NCBI GenBank assembly: GCA_038329645.1 | Contig: JBBQNG010000113.1 | Location: 1-12,999, forward strand | Length of the DNA stretch: 12,999 nt | From: SZAS-79 sp038329645 | Lineage (GTDB): Bacteria; Pseudomonadota; Gammaproteobacteria; Burkholderiales; SG8-39 | Direction of reading: 5' to 3' | In this document: in pieces, positions 7,062 to 12,999 of the stretch | Numbering within the stretch: position 1 is the stretch's first letter | Layout: each line of letters opens with the position of its first letter | The notes under the pieces: model-generated | What the model was told of the DNA's origin: nothing | Database searches by the model: none | Seen by the model: the letters and a program-made list of their open reading frames with translations, nothing else | Made by a program: the position numbers and the translations under genes

Positions 7062-7649
7062 CTAGACCGGGCTTAGGCCCGCGGCCTCGAGGAAACCGAT
7101 CAGCGCAATGAGGGGCAGACCGATGAGCGCAGTCGGATCGTCGCTCTCGATGCGCGCGATCAGTGCGATCCCGAGTCCCTCGGCTTTGGCGCTTCCGGCA
7201 CAGTCGTAGGGTTGCTCCCGCCTCAGGTAAGCCTCGATCCTTGCGGCCGTGAGCGTGCGGAAATGCACCTTGCACGGCACGACCTGCGCTGCGACGGCGC
7301 CTGTGCGGCTGTCGAGCAGGCAAATTCCGGTGTCGAAATCGGCAGTCCGGCCCGACAACCAGGTCAGCTGGTCGACAGCATTCGCGTGCGAGCCGGGTTT
7401 ATTCAGAATGCGGCCGCCGGACGACGCAACCTGGTCGGAGCCGATGATCAGCGCATGCGGAAATTGCGGTCCGACGGCACGCGCTTTCGCCTGGGCGAGG
7501 CGCAAAGCCGTGTCCCGGGGTGCTTCGCCCTGCAGGGGCGCTTCGTCGGCCTGGGGAGCGGCACTTTCGAACGGGATGCCCAAGCGCTCCAGCAACTGCC
7601 GCCGGTAGACGGAGGTGGAGGCGAGGACCAGTTTGCGGGCTTCAGTCAT
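7062..7649 (-). CDS. yceF: Maf/YceF-family nucleotide pyrophosphatase (7-methyl-GTP type)
   Basis: This 195-residue Maf-family protein hydrolyses modified or non-canonical nucleoside triphosphates to the monophosphate and pyrophosphate. The N-terminal phosphate loop reads LASTSVYRRQLL (9-20), the catalytic aspartate is D72 in IGSDQVA, and the conserved late motif is CAGSAKAEGLGIAL (150-163). The SDQV wording and the location next to yceD-rpmF match the E. coli YceF subgroup, which acts on 7-methyl-GTP, rather than the dTTP/UTP-specific YhdE subgroup. It is divergent from yceD, as in E. coli, with 67 bases between the two ATG codons. I see no strong promoter or Shine-Dalgarno of its own in that gap. 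The family assignment is firm; the substrate is inferred from subgroup wording and synteny. Confidence 0.92.
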   Translation of the reverse strand: MTEARKLVLASTSVYRRQLLERLGIPFESAAPQADEAPLQGEAPRDTALRLAQAKARAVGPQFPHALIIGSDQVASSGGRILNKPGSHANAVDQLTWLSGRTADFDTGICLLDSRTGAVAAQVVPCKVHFRTLTAARIEAYLRREQPYDCAGSAKAEGLGIALIARIESDDPTALIGLPLIALIGFLEAAGLSPV

Positions 7650-7658
7650 GACTTTGTT

Positions 7659-7687
7659 TTGACACGGTTTTTTCGAAATGATATCAT
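7659..7687 (+). promoter_or_regulatory. Strong sigma-70 promoter of the yceD-rpmF-plsX-fab operon
   Basis: A perfect -35 TTGACA (7659-7664), a spacer of exactly 17 bases and a 5/6 -10 TATCAT (7682-7687) form the best promoter in the window. Transcription should begin near 7694. The ATG at 7678 lies inside the promoter, so it cannot be the yceD start on this transcript. Confidence 0.8.
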
Positions 7688-7689
7688 TT
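7676..7689. promoter_or_regulatory. Perfect 14-base palindrome over the -10 box; possible operator
   Basis: AAATGATATCATTT reads the same on both strands and covers the whole -10 hexamer of the yceD promoter. A dimeric repressor bound here would block RNA polymerase. It also places a second TATCAT on the minus strand toward yceF, but without a recognisable -35. It does not resemble the FadR or FabR consensus as I know them. Regulation is inferred; chance in an AT-rich promoter is possible. Confidence 0.4.
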
Positions 7690-7716
7690 AGGGTTTACGG
7701 CGGCACCACCTCCCAG

Positions 7717-8238
7717 ATGCTGGACAAGTCGCACGCGCAGTTCCCGCTGATCGACGGCTTCCAGTTTGCCGCGACGGGACAGGAACTGCGGGGCAGGTGC
7801 GCAGTATCTGCCTTCGGGCGGTTGCAGGACGTGCTGAGCTCGCACGCTGGGGAGCTGGAATACAGGGTAGTAGGCACCAAGGATGACATGGGCCGGCCGG
7901 CCCTGCAGGTGAAAGTGGACGGCCCGCTGCAGCTGACGTGCCAGCGTTGCCTCAAACCCCTGGCCTATGCGCTAGGGGTGGATGCGATGCTGGTGCTGGC
8001 AAGGACCGAGGCGGAGATCGAATCCCAGCCGGTTGAGCCGGACGGGCCGGACCGGGTGCTGGGAAGCAGGGAAATGGCAGTCGGTACCCTGCTCGAGGAC
8101 GAGGTCCTTCTTGCGGTGCCGTTCGCACCGAGGCATGAGCAATGCGCGGCGGCGGGGGGCGGGAAAGGAAAGGCACAGGCATTACCATTTGCGGATTTGC
8201 GCGGACTGCTCAACCGGGGCAGCCGCGCCAGGAATTGA
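7717..8238 (+). CDS. yceD: YceD/DUF177 family protein, linked to 23S rRNA accumulation
   Basis: The product has 173 residues from ATG 7717. DUF177 proteins are almost always encoded just before rpmF, and bacterial and plant members are linked to 23S rRNA accumulation; the molecular activity is not established. The family's cysteine pattern is visible: CQRC (C75, C78) mid-protein and H140/C143 in RHEQC, a plausible metal site. The C-terminal ALPFADLRGLL segment is the usual PFA.L ending. A frame-internal ATG at 7678 would give 186 residues but lies inside the promoter, so I take 7717; neither ATG has a clear Shine-Dalgarno. The first gene of the ribosome/lipid operon, it is followed by rpmF after 16 bases. 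Confidence 0.88.
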   Translation: MLDKSHAQFPLIDGFQFAATGQELRGRCAVSAFGRLQDVLSSHAGELEYRVVGTKDDMGRPALQVKVDGPLQLTCQRCLKPLAYALGVDAMLVLARTEAEIESQPVEPDGPDRVLGSREMAVGTLLEDEVLLAVPFAPRHEQCAAAGGGKGKAQALPFADLRGLLNRGSRARN

Positions 8239-8254
8239 CGAAAGGAGTTTCACC

Positions 8255-8434
8255 ATGGCAGTCCAGCAGAACAAGAAATCCCCGTCCAAGCGCGGCATGC
8301 ACCGCGCCCACGACTTCCTCACCAGCCCGTCGCTGGCTGTCGAGCCGACGACGGGTGAAGTGCACTTGCGCCACCACATCAGCGCCACCGGGTTCTACCG
8401 GGGCAAGAAAGTCATCAAAGGCAAGGGCGAGTAG
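8255..8434 (+). CDS. rpmF: 50S ribosomal protein L32
   Basis: This 59-residue basic protein of the large ribosomal subunit starts MAVQQNKKSPSKRGMHRAHD and ends with the family's EPTTGEVHLRHHIS-ATGFYRGKKV pattern (about 36-53). It lacks the cysteine pairs of zinc-binding L32 forms, as is usual in proteobacteria. The start is fixed by conservation and by a good AAAGGAG at 8241-8247, seven bases before the ATG. It sits between yceD and plsX, the common bacterial arrangement that co-expresses a ribosomal protein with phospholipid synthesis genes. Confidence 0.98.
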   Translation: MAVQQNKKSPSKRGMHRAHDFLTSPSLAVEPTTGEVHLRHHISATGFYRGKKVIKGKGE

Positions 8435-8485
8435 TCCGGCTAGCAGTCTTGCGGCCGTAGCCCAAGCGGCCGCCCGAGACCCGGA

Positions 8486-9505
8486 ATGGAAATCACGGTT
8501 GCCATCGACTGCATGGGGGGCGACCACGGTCCCCACGTGACGGTTCCCGCGGCGCTTGAATTCCAGAAAGGCGTTCCAGGCATCGACCTCGTTCTGGTGG
8601 GACTTGCCGATGCGATCGAGGCCGAGCTGAAAACGCACGGGTCGGGTCCAGGGCCGCGCCTGCGCGTTCGGCACGCGTCGCAGGTCGTGACTATGGACGA
8701 GTCCGCCGCCACGGCGTTGCGCGGGAAGAAGGATTCGTCGATGCGCGTGGCCGTGAACCTCGTGAAATCGGGCGAGGCGCACGCCTGCGTCAGTGCCGGC
8801 AACACCGGCGCGCTGATGGCCGTATCCCGGTTCGTGCTGAAGACCCTGCCAGGCATCGATCGCCCCGCGATCTGCAGCGTGCTGCCGACCATGCGCGGTC
8901 GCACCTATGTGCTCGACCTCGGCGCGAACGTCGATTGCGGGCCCGAAAACCTCCTCCAGTTCGGCATCATGGGCGCCTGCCTGGTGGCGGCGCTCGAGCA
9001 CATCGAATCGCCTTCGGTCGGCCTGCTCAACATCGGTGTCGAAGACATCAAGGGCAATGAGCTGGTCAAGCGCGCCGCGGAGCTGCTGCGCGGCAGCGGC
9101 CTGAACTTCTTCGGCAACGTCGAAGGCGACGACATCTACAAGGGCACCACCGACGTGGTGGTGTGCGACGGGTTCGTCGGCAACATTGCGCTCAAGAGCT
9201 CGGAGGGGGTGGCGCAGATGATCGCCTCCTTCCTGCGCGAGGAATTCAACCGCACGCTGTTCAATCGTCTCGCAGCACTGGTCGCGCTACCGGTTATCGG
9301 AGCGTTTCGCAAACGCATGGATCACCGGCGATACAATGGCGCCAGCCTACTGGGACTGAAGGGCATCGTGATAAAAAGTCATGGCTCCGCCGACGCTTTC
9401 GCATTCGAGCAGGCGCTGGCGCGCGCCGTCGAGGAAGTCCGCAACGGTGTGCCGGGACGCATTTCCCACCATATGGCCCTGCTGCATCCACCGAAGGCGG
9501 CCTGA
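8486..9505 (+). CDS. plsX: Phosphate acyltransferase PlsX
   Basis: PlsX makes acyl-phosphate from acyl-ACP and phosphate, the first committed step of the PlsX/PlsY route to phosphatidic acid. It works as a peripheral membrane dimer. The 339-residue length is normal. Signature segments are AIDCMGGDHGP (6-16), SAGNTGALMAVSRF (103-116), LDLGANVDC (143-151), GFVGNIALKSSEG (229-241) and GASLLGLKGIVIKSHG (285-300). Position 9 is Cys where the family usually has Ala (AIDAMGGD), a mild variation. The ATG gives the conserved N-terminus, although its Shine-Dalgarno is weak. An inverted repeat with a NotI-type GCGGCCGC arm (8451-8473) lies in the 51 bases after rpmF. The stop abuts the fabH GTG with no gap. 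Confidence 0.97.
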   Translation: MEITVAIDCMGGDHGPHVTVPAALEFQKGVPGIDLVLVGLADAIEAELKTHGSGPGPRLRVRHASQVVTMDESAATALRGKKDSSMRVAVNLVKSGEAHACVSAGNTGALMAVSRFVLKTLPGIDRPAICSVLPTMRGRTYVLDLGANVDCGPENLLQFGIMGACLVAALEHIESPSVGLLNIGVEDIKGNELVKRAAELLRGSGLNFFGNVEGDDIYKGTTDVVVCDGFVGNIALKSSEGVAQMIASFLREEFNRTLFNRLAALVALPVIGAFRKRMDHRRYNGASLLGLKGIVIKSHGSADAFAFEQALARAVEEVRNGVPGRISHHMALLHPPKAA

Positions 9506-10465
9506 GTGATCTATTCGCGCATTGCCGGAACCGGAAGCTATCTCCCGGCCCGCGTCGTCTCCAATGACGAATTCGCACAGCGGCTGGACACCAGCGACGC
9601 CTGGATCCGCGAGCGCACCGGCATAGTCCAGCGCCATATCGCCGAAGAAGCCCAGGCGTCGAGCGACCTGGCCCTGCAAGCCAGCCTTGCGGCCATGCAG
9701 GCGGCCGGCGCCCAGGCCGCCGACATCGACCTGATCATCGTCGCGACTTCGACCCCCGATTTCATTTTCCCGAGCACAGCGTGCCTGCTGCAGGCCAAGC
9801 TCGGCATCACCGACTGCGCGGCCTTCGACCTCCAGGCGGTGTGCAGCGGATTCGTCTACGCGCTCGCCACCGCAGACAAGTTCATCCGCTCGGGCCAGCA
9901 CAAGTGCGCTCTGGTGGTCGGCGCCGAAGTGTTCTCCCGGATACTCGACTGGAACGACCGCGGCACTTGCGTGCTGTTCGGCGACGGGGCGGGCGCAGTA
10001 GTGCTGCGGGCGGCCGACGCCCCCGGGATCCATTCGAGCGTCCTGCGCGCCGACGGGCGCCATGCCGGCATCCTCTGCGTGCCGGGCAATGTCAGCGGCG
10101 GAAAAATCATCGGCTCGCCCTTCCTCCAGATGGCCGGCAACCAGGTGTTCAAGTTCGCCGTCAAGGTCCTCGATGAAGTGGCGCGCGAAACGCTTGCGGC
10201 TGCAGGAGCGGAAATCGCGGACGTCGACTGGCTGATTCCCCATCAGGCAAACGTCCGTATCCTCGACGCCACGGCGCGCAGGCTCGGGATTCCGGCGGAA
10301 AAGGTCGTCATTACCGTCGCCCATCACGGCAATACGTCCGCTGCATCGATTCCGCTCGCGCTCGACGAATACGTGCGCGCAGGCAGGATCCTGCCCGGCC
10401 ACCGCCTGTTGATGGAAGGTGTCGGCGGCGGGTTCACCTGGGGCGCGGTGTACGCCACTTTCTAG
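9506..10465 (+). CDS. fabH: 3-oxoacyl-ACP synthase III (KAS III), GTG start
   Basis: FabH starts type II fatty acid synthesis by condensing acetyl-CoA with malonyl-ACP. The 319-residue product carries the Cys-His-Asn triad: C113 in AVCSGFVYAL, H246 in PHQANVRI and N276 in HHGNTSAAS. The ACP-contact and closing segments (GVGGGFTWGAVY, 305-316) are intact. GTG at 9506 directly follows the plsX TGA. GAAGG at 9493-9497, eight bases upstream, supports it, and the resulting N-terminus (MIYSRIAGTGSYLP) matches the family. The wording and triad spacing are those of the acetyl-CoA-type enzyme, but primer preference cannot be fixed from sequence alone. Confidence 0.97.
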   Translation: MIYSRIAGTGSYLPARVVSNDEFAQRLDTSDAWIRERTGIVQRHIAEEAQASSDLALQASLAAMQAAGAQAADIDLIIVATSTPDFIFPSTACLLQAKLGITDCAAFDLQAVCSGFVYALATADKFIRSGQHKCALVVGAEVFSRILDWNDRGTCVLFGDGAGAVVLRAADAPGIHSSVLRADGRHAGILCVPGNVSGGKIIGSPFLQMAGNQVFKFAVKVLDEVARETLAAAGAEIADVDWLIPHQANVRILDATARRLGIPAEKVVITVAHHGNTSAASIPLALDEYVRAGRILPGHRLLMEGVGGGFTWGAVYATF

Positions 10466-10470
10466 GAACA

Positions 10471-11415
10471 ATGCCTTTCATGAAGCTCGCTATGGTTTTC
10501 CCGGGTCAGGGATCGCAATCGGTCGGAATGGTGCGAGGGTACGCAGGGCTGCCCGGCGTTGACGAGGTGCGCAGGGAAGCCGCAGCAGTGCTGGGGCGGG
10601 AATTCGTCACGCTCCTCGATGAAGGACCCGCGGAATCCCTCGGCATGACGGTCAACACCCAGCCCGCGATGGTGGCGGCCGGGTTCGCGGCCTATCGGGC
10701 CTGGATCGGCCTGGGCGGCCCCCACCCCGAAGTCGTGGCCGGGCACAGCCTCGGCGAATACACCGCGCTAGTGGCCGCCGGGGCGCTGACGTTCGCGGAC
10801 TGCCTGCCGCTCGTGCGGCATCGCGCCGAAGCAATGCAGCGGGCCGTGCCGGCCGGCGAGGGCGCCATGGCGGCGATCCTCAATCTCGATGACGAGCTGG
10901 TGCGCGCGGCATGTGCCGAAGCCGCCCAGGGCCAAGTCGTGCAGGCGGTAAATTTCAACGGTCCAGGGCAGGTAGTGATTGCCGGCAACAAGGACGCGGT
11001 CGCACGCGCAATGGAAAGCTGCAAGGCCAGGGGCGCCAAGCGGGCCGTCTCCCTGCCGGTAAGCGCACCGTTCCATTCGAGCCTCATGCAACCGGCCGCC
11101 ACTGCCCTCAAGACCTATCTCGAGAGCGTAAACGTGCGCACGCCCGTAATCGCTGTCATCAACAACGTCGACGTAAGCGAGCAGACCGAGCCCGCGGCAA
11201 TCAAGGACGCGCTGGTCAGGCAGGCGGCTGCGCCGGTTCGCTGGGTCGAAACGATCAACAGGATGGCCGCAATGGGCGTTACCCATGTCCTCGAATGCGG
11301 ACCCGGCAAAGTGCTCGCGGGCCTCACGAAACGGATCGACCCGCGCCTGCAGGGGTTCGCGCTCGCCGATCGCGCTTCGCTCGAGCAGGCGCTCGCTGCC
11401 GTGAGCGCGGCATGA
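10471..11415 (+). CDS. fabD: Malonyl-CoA:ACP transacylase
   Basis: FabD transfers malonyl from CoA to ACP to supply chain-extension units. The 314-residue protein opens with the FPGQGSQ motif (10-16). It has the nucleophile S93 in GHSLGEYTAL, R118 in VRHRAEAMQ for carboxylate binding, and H202 in SAPFHSSLM, which completes the Ser-His pair. The ATG at 10471 is preceded by TAGGA, overlapping the fabH stop, and is preferred to the in-frame ATG at 10480, which has no ribosome binding site. The end overlaps fabG as ATGA (11412-11415), a classic coupled junction. Confidence 0.97.
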   Translation: MPFMKLAMVFPGQGSQSVGMVRGYAGLPGVDEVRREAAAVLGREFVTLLDEGPAESLGMTVNTQPAMVAAGFAAYRAWIGLGGPHPEVVAGHSLGEYTALVAAGALTFADCLPLVRHRAEAMQRAVPAGEGAMAAILNLDDELVRAACAEAAQGQVVQAVNFNGPGQVVIAGNKDAVARAMESCKARGAKRAVSLPVSAPFHSSLMQPAATALKTYLESVNVRTPVIAVINNVDVSEQTEPAAIKDALVRQAAAPVRWVETINRMAAMGVTHVLECGPGKVLAGLTKRIDPRLQGFALADRASLEQALAAVSAA

Positions 11416-12158
11416 CGGCGCTGGCCGGCAAGGTCGCCCTGGTCACGGGCGCTTCGCGCGGTATCGGTCGGGCAATCGCCATGAACCTCGCGGGCGAAGC
11501 AGCCACGGTGATAGGCACCTCGACGACGGCGCCGGGCGCACAGGGCATCGGCGCAGCGCTGGCAGCTGCCGGCCATGCGGGCGCAGGCAAGGTCCTCGAT
11601 GTGCGCGACAGCACCAAGTGCGATGCGCTGGTTGCCGAAATCGCCAAGGAGTACGGCGACATTGCGATCCTCGTGAACAACGCCGCGGTGGTGCGCGACA
11701 ATCTCGGCATGCGCATGAAGGACGACGAATGGGACGAGGTCATCGAGACCAACCTGCGCTCCGTTTTCCGCCTGTCCCGGGCAGTGATGCGCGGCATGAT
11801 GAAGGCTCGCTGGGGTCGCATCATCAGCATCACTTCGGTTGTCGGTGCGGCGGGCAATCCCGGCCAGGCGAACTACGCGGCCGCGAAAGCCGGCGTGGTG
11901 GGCATGTCTAAGTCGCTTGCGCGCGAGATGGGCAGCCGCAACATCACGGTCAACTGCGTGGCGCCCGGGTTCATCGATACCGACATGACGCGCGCGCTTT
12001 CGGGGGAGCAAAGGACCGTGCTGCTGGGCCAGATCCCGCTCGCGCGGCTTGGCGCGCCGGAGGATGTCGCGGCCGCAGTGGCTTTTCTGGCCTCGCCTTC
12101 GGCGGGCTATATCACAGGAACCGTGCTGCATGTCAATGGCGGCATGTACATGGCGTAG
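11412..12158 (+). CDS. fabG: 3-oxoacyl-ACP reductase
   Basis: FabG is the NADPH-dependent short-chain dehydrogenase that reduces 3-oxoacyl-ACP in every elongation round. The 248-residue product has the cofactor loop TGASRGIG (12-19). The catalytic tetrad is N114 (ETNLRSV), S142 (ITSVVG), Y155 and K159 (YAAAK). The usual NNAG structural motif reads NNAA here (89-92), with Ala replacing Gly. The C-terminus GYITGTVLHVNGGMYMA is family-typical. The ATG overlaps the fabD stop by four bases. Its place between fabD and acpP makes the FabG assignment secure over other short-chain dehydrogenases. Confidence 0.96.
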   Translation: MTALAGKVALVTGASRGIGRAIAMNLAGEAATVIGTSTTAPGAQGIGAALAAAGHAGAGKVLDVRDSTKCDALVAEIAKEYGDIAILVNNAAVVRDNLGMRMKDDEWDEVIETNLRSVFRLSRAVMRGMMKARWGRIISITSVVGAAGNPGQANYAAAKAGVVGMSKSLAREMGSRNITVNCVAPGFIDTDMTRALSGEQRTVLLGQIPLARLGAPEDVAAAVAFLASPSAGYITGTVLHVNGGMYMA

Positions 12159-12172
12159 TTTGATTTGTTTTG

Positions 12173-12201
12173 GGCCGCATTCGGTGCGACGCGGGCCTTT
12201 T
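12173..12201 (+). terminator. Possible weak terminator or attenuator between fabG and acpP
   Basis: GGCCGC (12173-12178) can pair with GCGGGCC (12191-12197) with one bulged G, and TTTT follows at 12198-12201. An alternative inner hairpin, CGCA-TTCGG-TGCG (12176-12188), competes with it. The T-run is short, and the fab genes are expected to read through, so partial attenuation is the most that can be claimed. Confidence 0.3.
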
Positions 12202-12209
12202 GGTAAAAT
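12201..12209 (+). promoter_or_regulatory. Extended -10 promoter candidate for acpP
   Basis: TGGTAAAAT is an extended -10 (TGn followed by TAAAAT, 5/6 to consensus). The -35 region is poor (best TTCGGT with an 18-base spacer), as is common for extended -10 promoters. The start of transcription would be near 12216, about 33 bases before the acpP ATG. A private promoter fits the need for far more ACP than the Fab enzymes. Confidence 0.5.
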
Positions 12210-12248
12210 GGACAACTTGAGCTTGGCCCAACCGGGAAGGAGCAGGAC

Positions 12249-12488
12249 ATGGATAACATCGAGCAACGAGTAAGAAAAATCATCGCCGAGCAGCTCGGCG
12301 TGAATGAAGCCGAGATCAAGAACGAATCCTCGTTCGTGGACGACCTGGGCGCCGATTCGCTCGATACCGTCGAGCTCGTCATGGCTCTCGAAGAGGAGTT
12401 CGAGACCGAGATCCCCGACGAAGAGGCCGAGAAGATCACCACGGTCCAGCAAGCCATCGACTTCGTCCAGACGCGCCAGAAGGCCTGA
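12249..12488 (+). CDS. acpP: Acyl carrier protein
   Basis: ACP is the small acidic carrier that shuttles acyl chains between all fatty acid synthesis enzymes. The 79-residue product has the phosphopantetheine site S37 in DDLGADSLDTVELVMALEE, which is also the recognition helix for FabH, FabD, FabG and FabF. Acidic residues dominate. AAGGAG at 12237-12242, six bases before the ATG, is among the strongest ribosome binding sites in the window, as expected for one of the most abundant cell proteins. The gene is 90 bases after fabG and 28 bases before fabF. Confidence 0.98.
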   Translation: MDNIEQRVRKIIAEQLGVNEAEIKNESSFVDDLGADSLDTVELVMALEEEFETEIPDEEAEKITTVQQAIDFVQTRQKA

Positions 12489-12516
12489 GCACGCAGCCCA
12501 TCGGCACGGAGCCAGT

Positions 12517-12999
12517 TTGACACGCCGCAGAGTGGTCATCACGGGGCTGGGCATCATCAGTCCCGTCGGAAACACAGTCCAGGCCGCATGGGAAAACCTG
12601 CTGGCCGGCAAGTCGGGAATCTCCCGCGTCACCCGGTTCGATCCATCGCGCATCGCCTCGCAGATCGCTGGCGAGGTGAAGGGGTTCGACGTCACCGAGT
12701 ACATGTCGGCGAAGGAAGCCCGCCGCATGGACACTTTCATCCATTACGGCATGGCCGCCGGCCTGCAGGCCTGGAAGGACAGCGGCATCGACATGGCGGC
12801 CGAGGACCCGGAACGCACGGGAATCAACTTCGGTTCCGGCATCGGCGGGCTGCCGATGATCGAGCATACGCACGACGAGCTGACCAAGAGCGGCCCGCGG
12901 CGGATCTCGCCTTTCTTCATCCCGAGCACCATCATCAATATGATCGCGGGCAACCTGTCGATCATGCTCGGCACCAAGGGCCCCAACCTCGCCATAGTC
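12517..12999 (+). CDS. fabF: 3-oxoacyl-ACP synthase II (KAS II), N-terminal part, TTG start
   Basis: FabF extends acyl-ACP by two carbons using malonyl-ACP. 161 residues are visible with no stop to the window edge. The N-terminus MTRRRVVITGLGIISPVG is characteristic of KAS II, followed by WENLLAGKSGI (25-35) and FGSGIGGLPMIE (105-116). The frame ends in GTKGPNLAIV, immediately before the segment that normally holds the active-site cysteine (near residue 164). The cysteine and the two catalytic histidines therefore lie outside. The start is TTG, with GGAG at 12508-12511 five bases before it; no ATG fits the conserved N-terminus. It is most likely co-transcribed with acpP. Confidence 0.95.
   Translation, partial: MTRRRVVITGLGIISPVGNTVQAAWENLLAGKSGISRVTRFDPSRIASQIAGEVKGFDVTEYMSAKEARRMDTFIHYGMAAGLQAWKDSGIDMAAEDPERTGINFGSGIGGLPMIEHTHDELTKSGPRRISPFFIPSTIINMIAGNLSIMLGTKGPNLAIV

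Noticed and set aside
7060..7078. GCCTA...TAGGC inverted repeat at the sppA/maf convergent stops as a bidirectional terminator
   Set aside because: Short stem, overlaps the maf stop codon, and no T-tract on either side; too weak to call.
6094..7323. 409-codon minus-strand frame across sppA and the end of maf
   Set aside because: It lies antisense to sppA, which has full catalytic motifs, and runs across the convergent junction. Its product is low-complexity, Arg/Gly/Val-rich text without recognisable domains.
8451..8473. GCGGCC...GGCCGC inverted repeat between rpmF and plsX as a terminator
   Set aside because: Six-pair stem with an 11-base loop and no T-tract, inside an operon that must be read through.
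9347..10471. 374-codon minus-strand frame opposite plsX end and fabH
   Set aside because: It is a shadow of fabH, whose triad and length are complete. No ribosome binding site or protein family is visible.
11115..12740. 541-codon minus-strand frame across fabD, fabG, acpP and fabF
   Set aside because: It crosses four well-supported genes and the acpP regulatory gap. It is an antisense shadow in GC-rich sequence.
1..12999. A previously undescribed defence, mobile or biosynthetic system
   Set aside because: Every sizeable frame is explained by conserved housekeeping genes in a familiar order; only regulatory details stand out.

Overview
The window is a GC-rich stretch of bacterial chromosome made almost entirely of housekeeping genes. 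The gene order (rne divergent from rluC; then a HAD phosphatase, a stand-alone Rieske protein and a short SppA-type protease; then a Maf protein facing a yceD-rpmF-plsX-fabH-fabD-fabG-acpP-fabF run) and the protein sequences fit a betaproteobacterium. This is inferred from synteny and motif wording, not from a database search. I see no tRNA, rRNA, CRISPR array, insertion sequence or phage gene, and no convincing new multi-gene system.

Layout. Bases 2-919 hold the 3' end of uvrB (nucleotide excision repair), read rightward. About 100 bases separate it from the convergent rne gene, and these contain a two-copy tandem hairpin repeat with a 39-base period. rne (1023-3818, leftward) encodes full-length RNase E with a conserved catalytic half and a disordered arginine- and proline-rich scaffold. 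A gene-free stretch of about 370 bases follows. It probably holds the long rne leader, with a TATAAT promoter lying next to the rluC start, plus the rluC leader. rluC, a phosphoglycolate-phosphatase-like HAD gene, a Rieske gene and sppA (4188-7056) are packed head to tail with overlapping ends and look like one transcription unit. maf/yceF (7062-7649) is read leftward and converges on sppA.

Between maf and yceD lies the clearest promoter of the window: TTGACA, 17 bases, TATCAT. Its -10 lies inside a perfect 14-base palindrome. It should drive yceD (DUF177), rpmF (ribosomal protein L32), plsX, fabH, fabD, fabG, acpP and fabF. fabF runs off the right edge just before its active-site cysteine.

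How the genes work together. PlsX and FabH/FabD/FabG/AcpP/FabF supply fatty-acid and phospholipid precursors. YceD, L32, RluC and RNase E concern ribosomes and RNA. This is the widespread bacterial pairing of ribosome and lipid synthesis genes. acpP appears to have its own extended -10 promoter and a strong ribosome binding site, as expected for a very abundant protein.

The items most worth a second look are regulatory: the tandem hairpins between uvrB and rne, the long rne leader, the competing rluC starts, the palindromic yceD promoter that rules out the first ATG, and a repeated short motif at the RNase E C-terminus.
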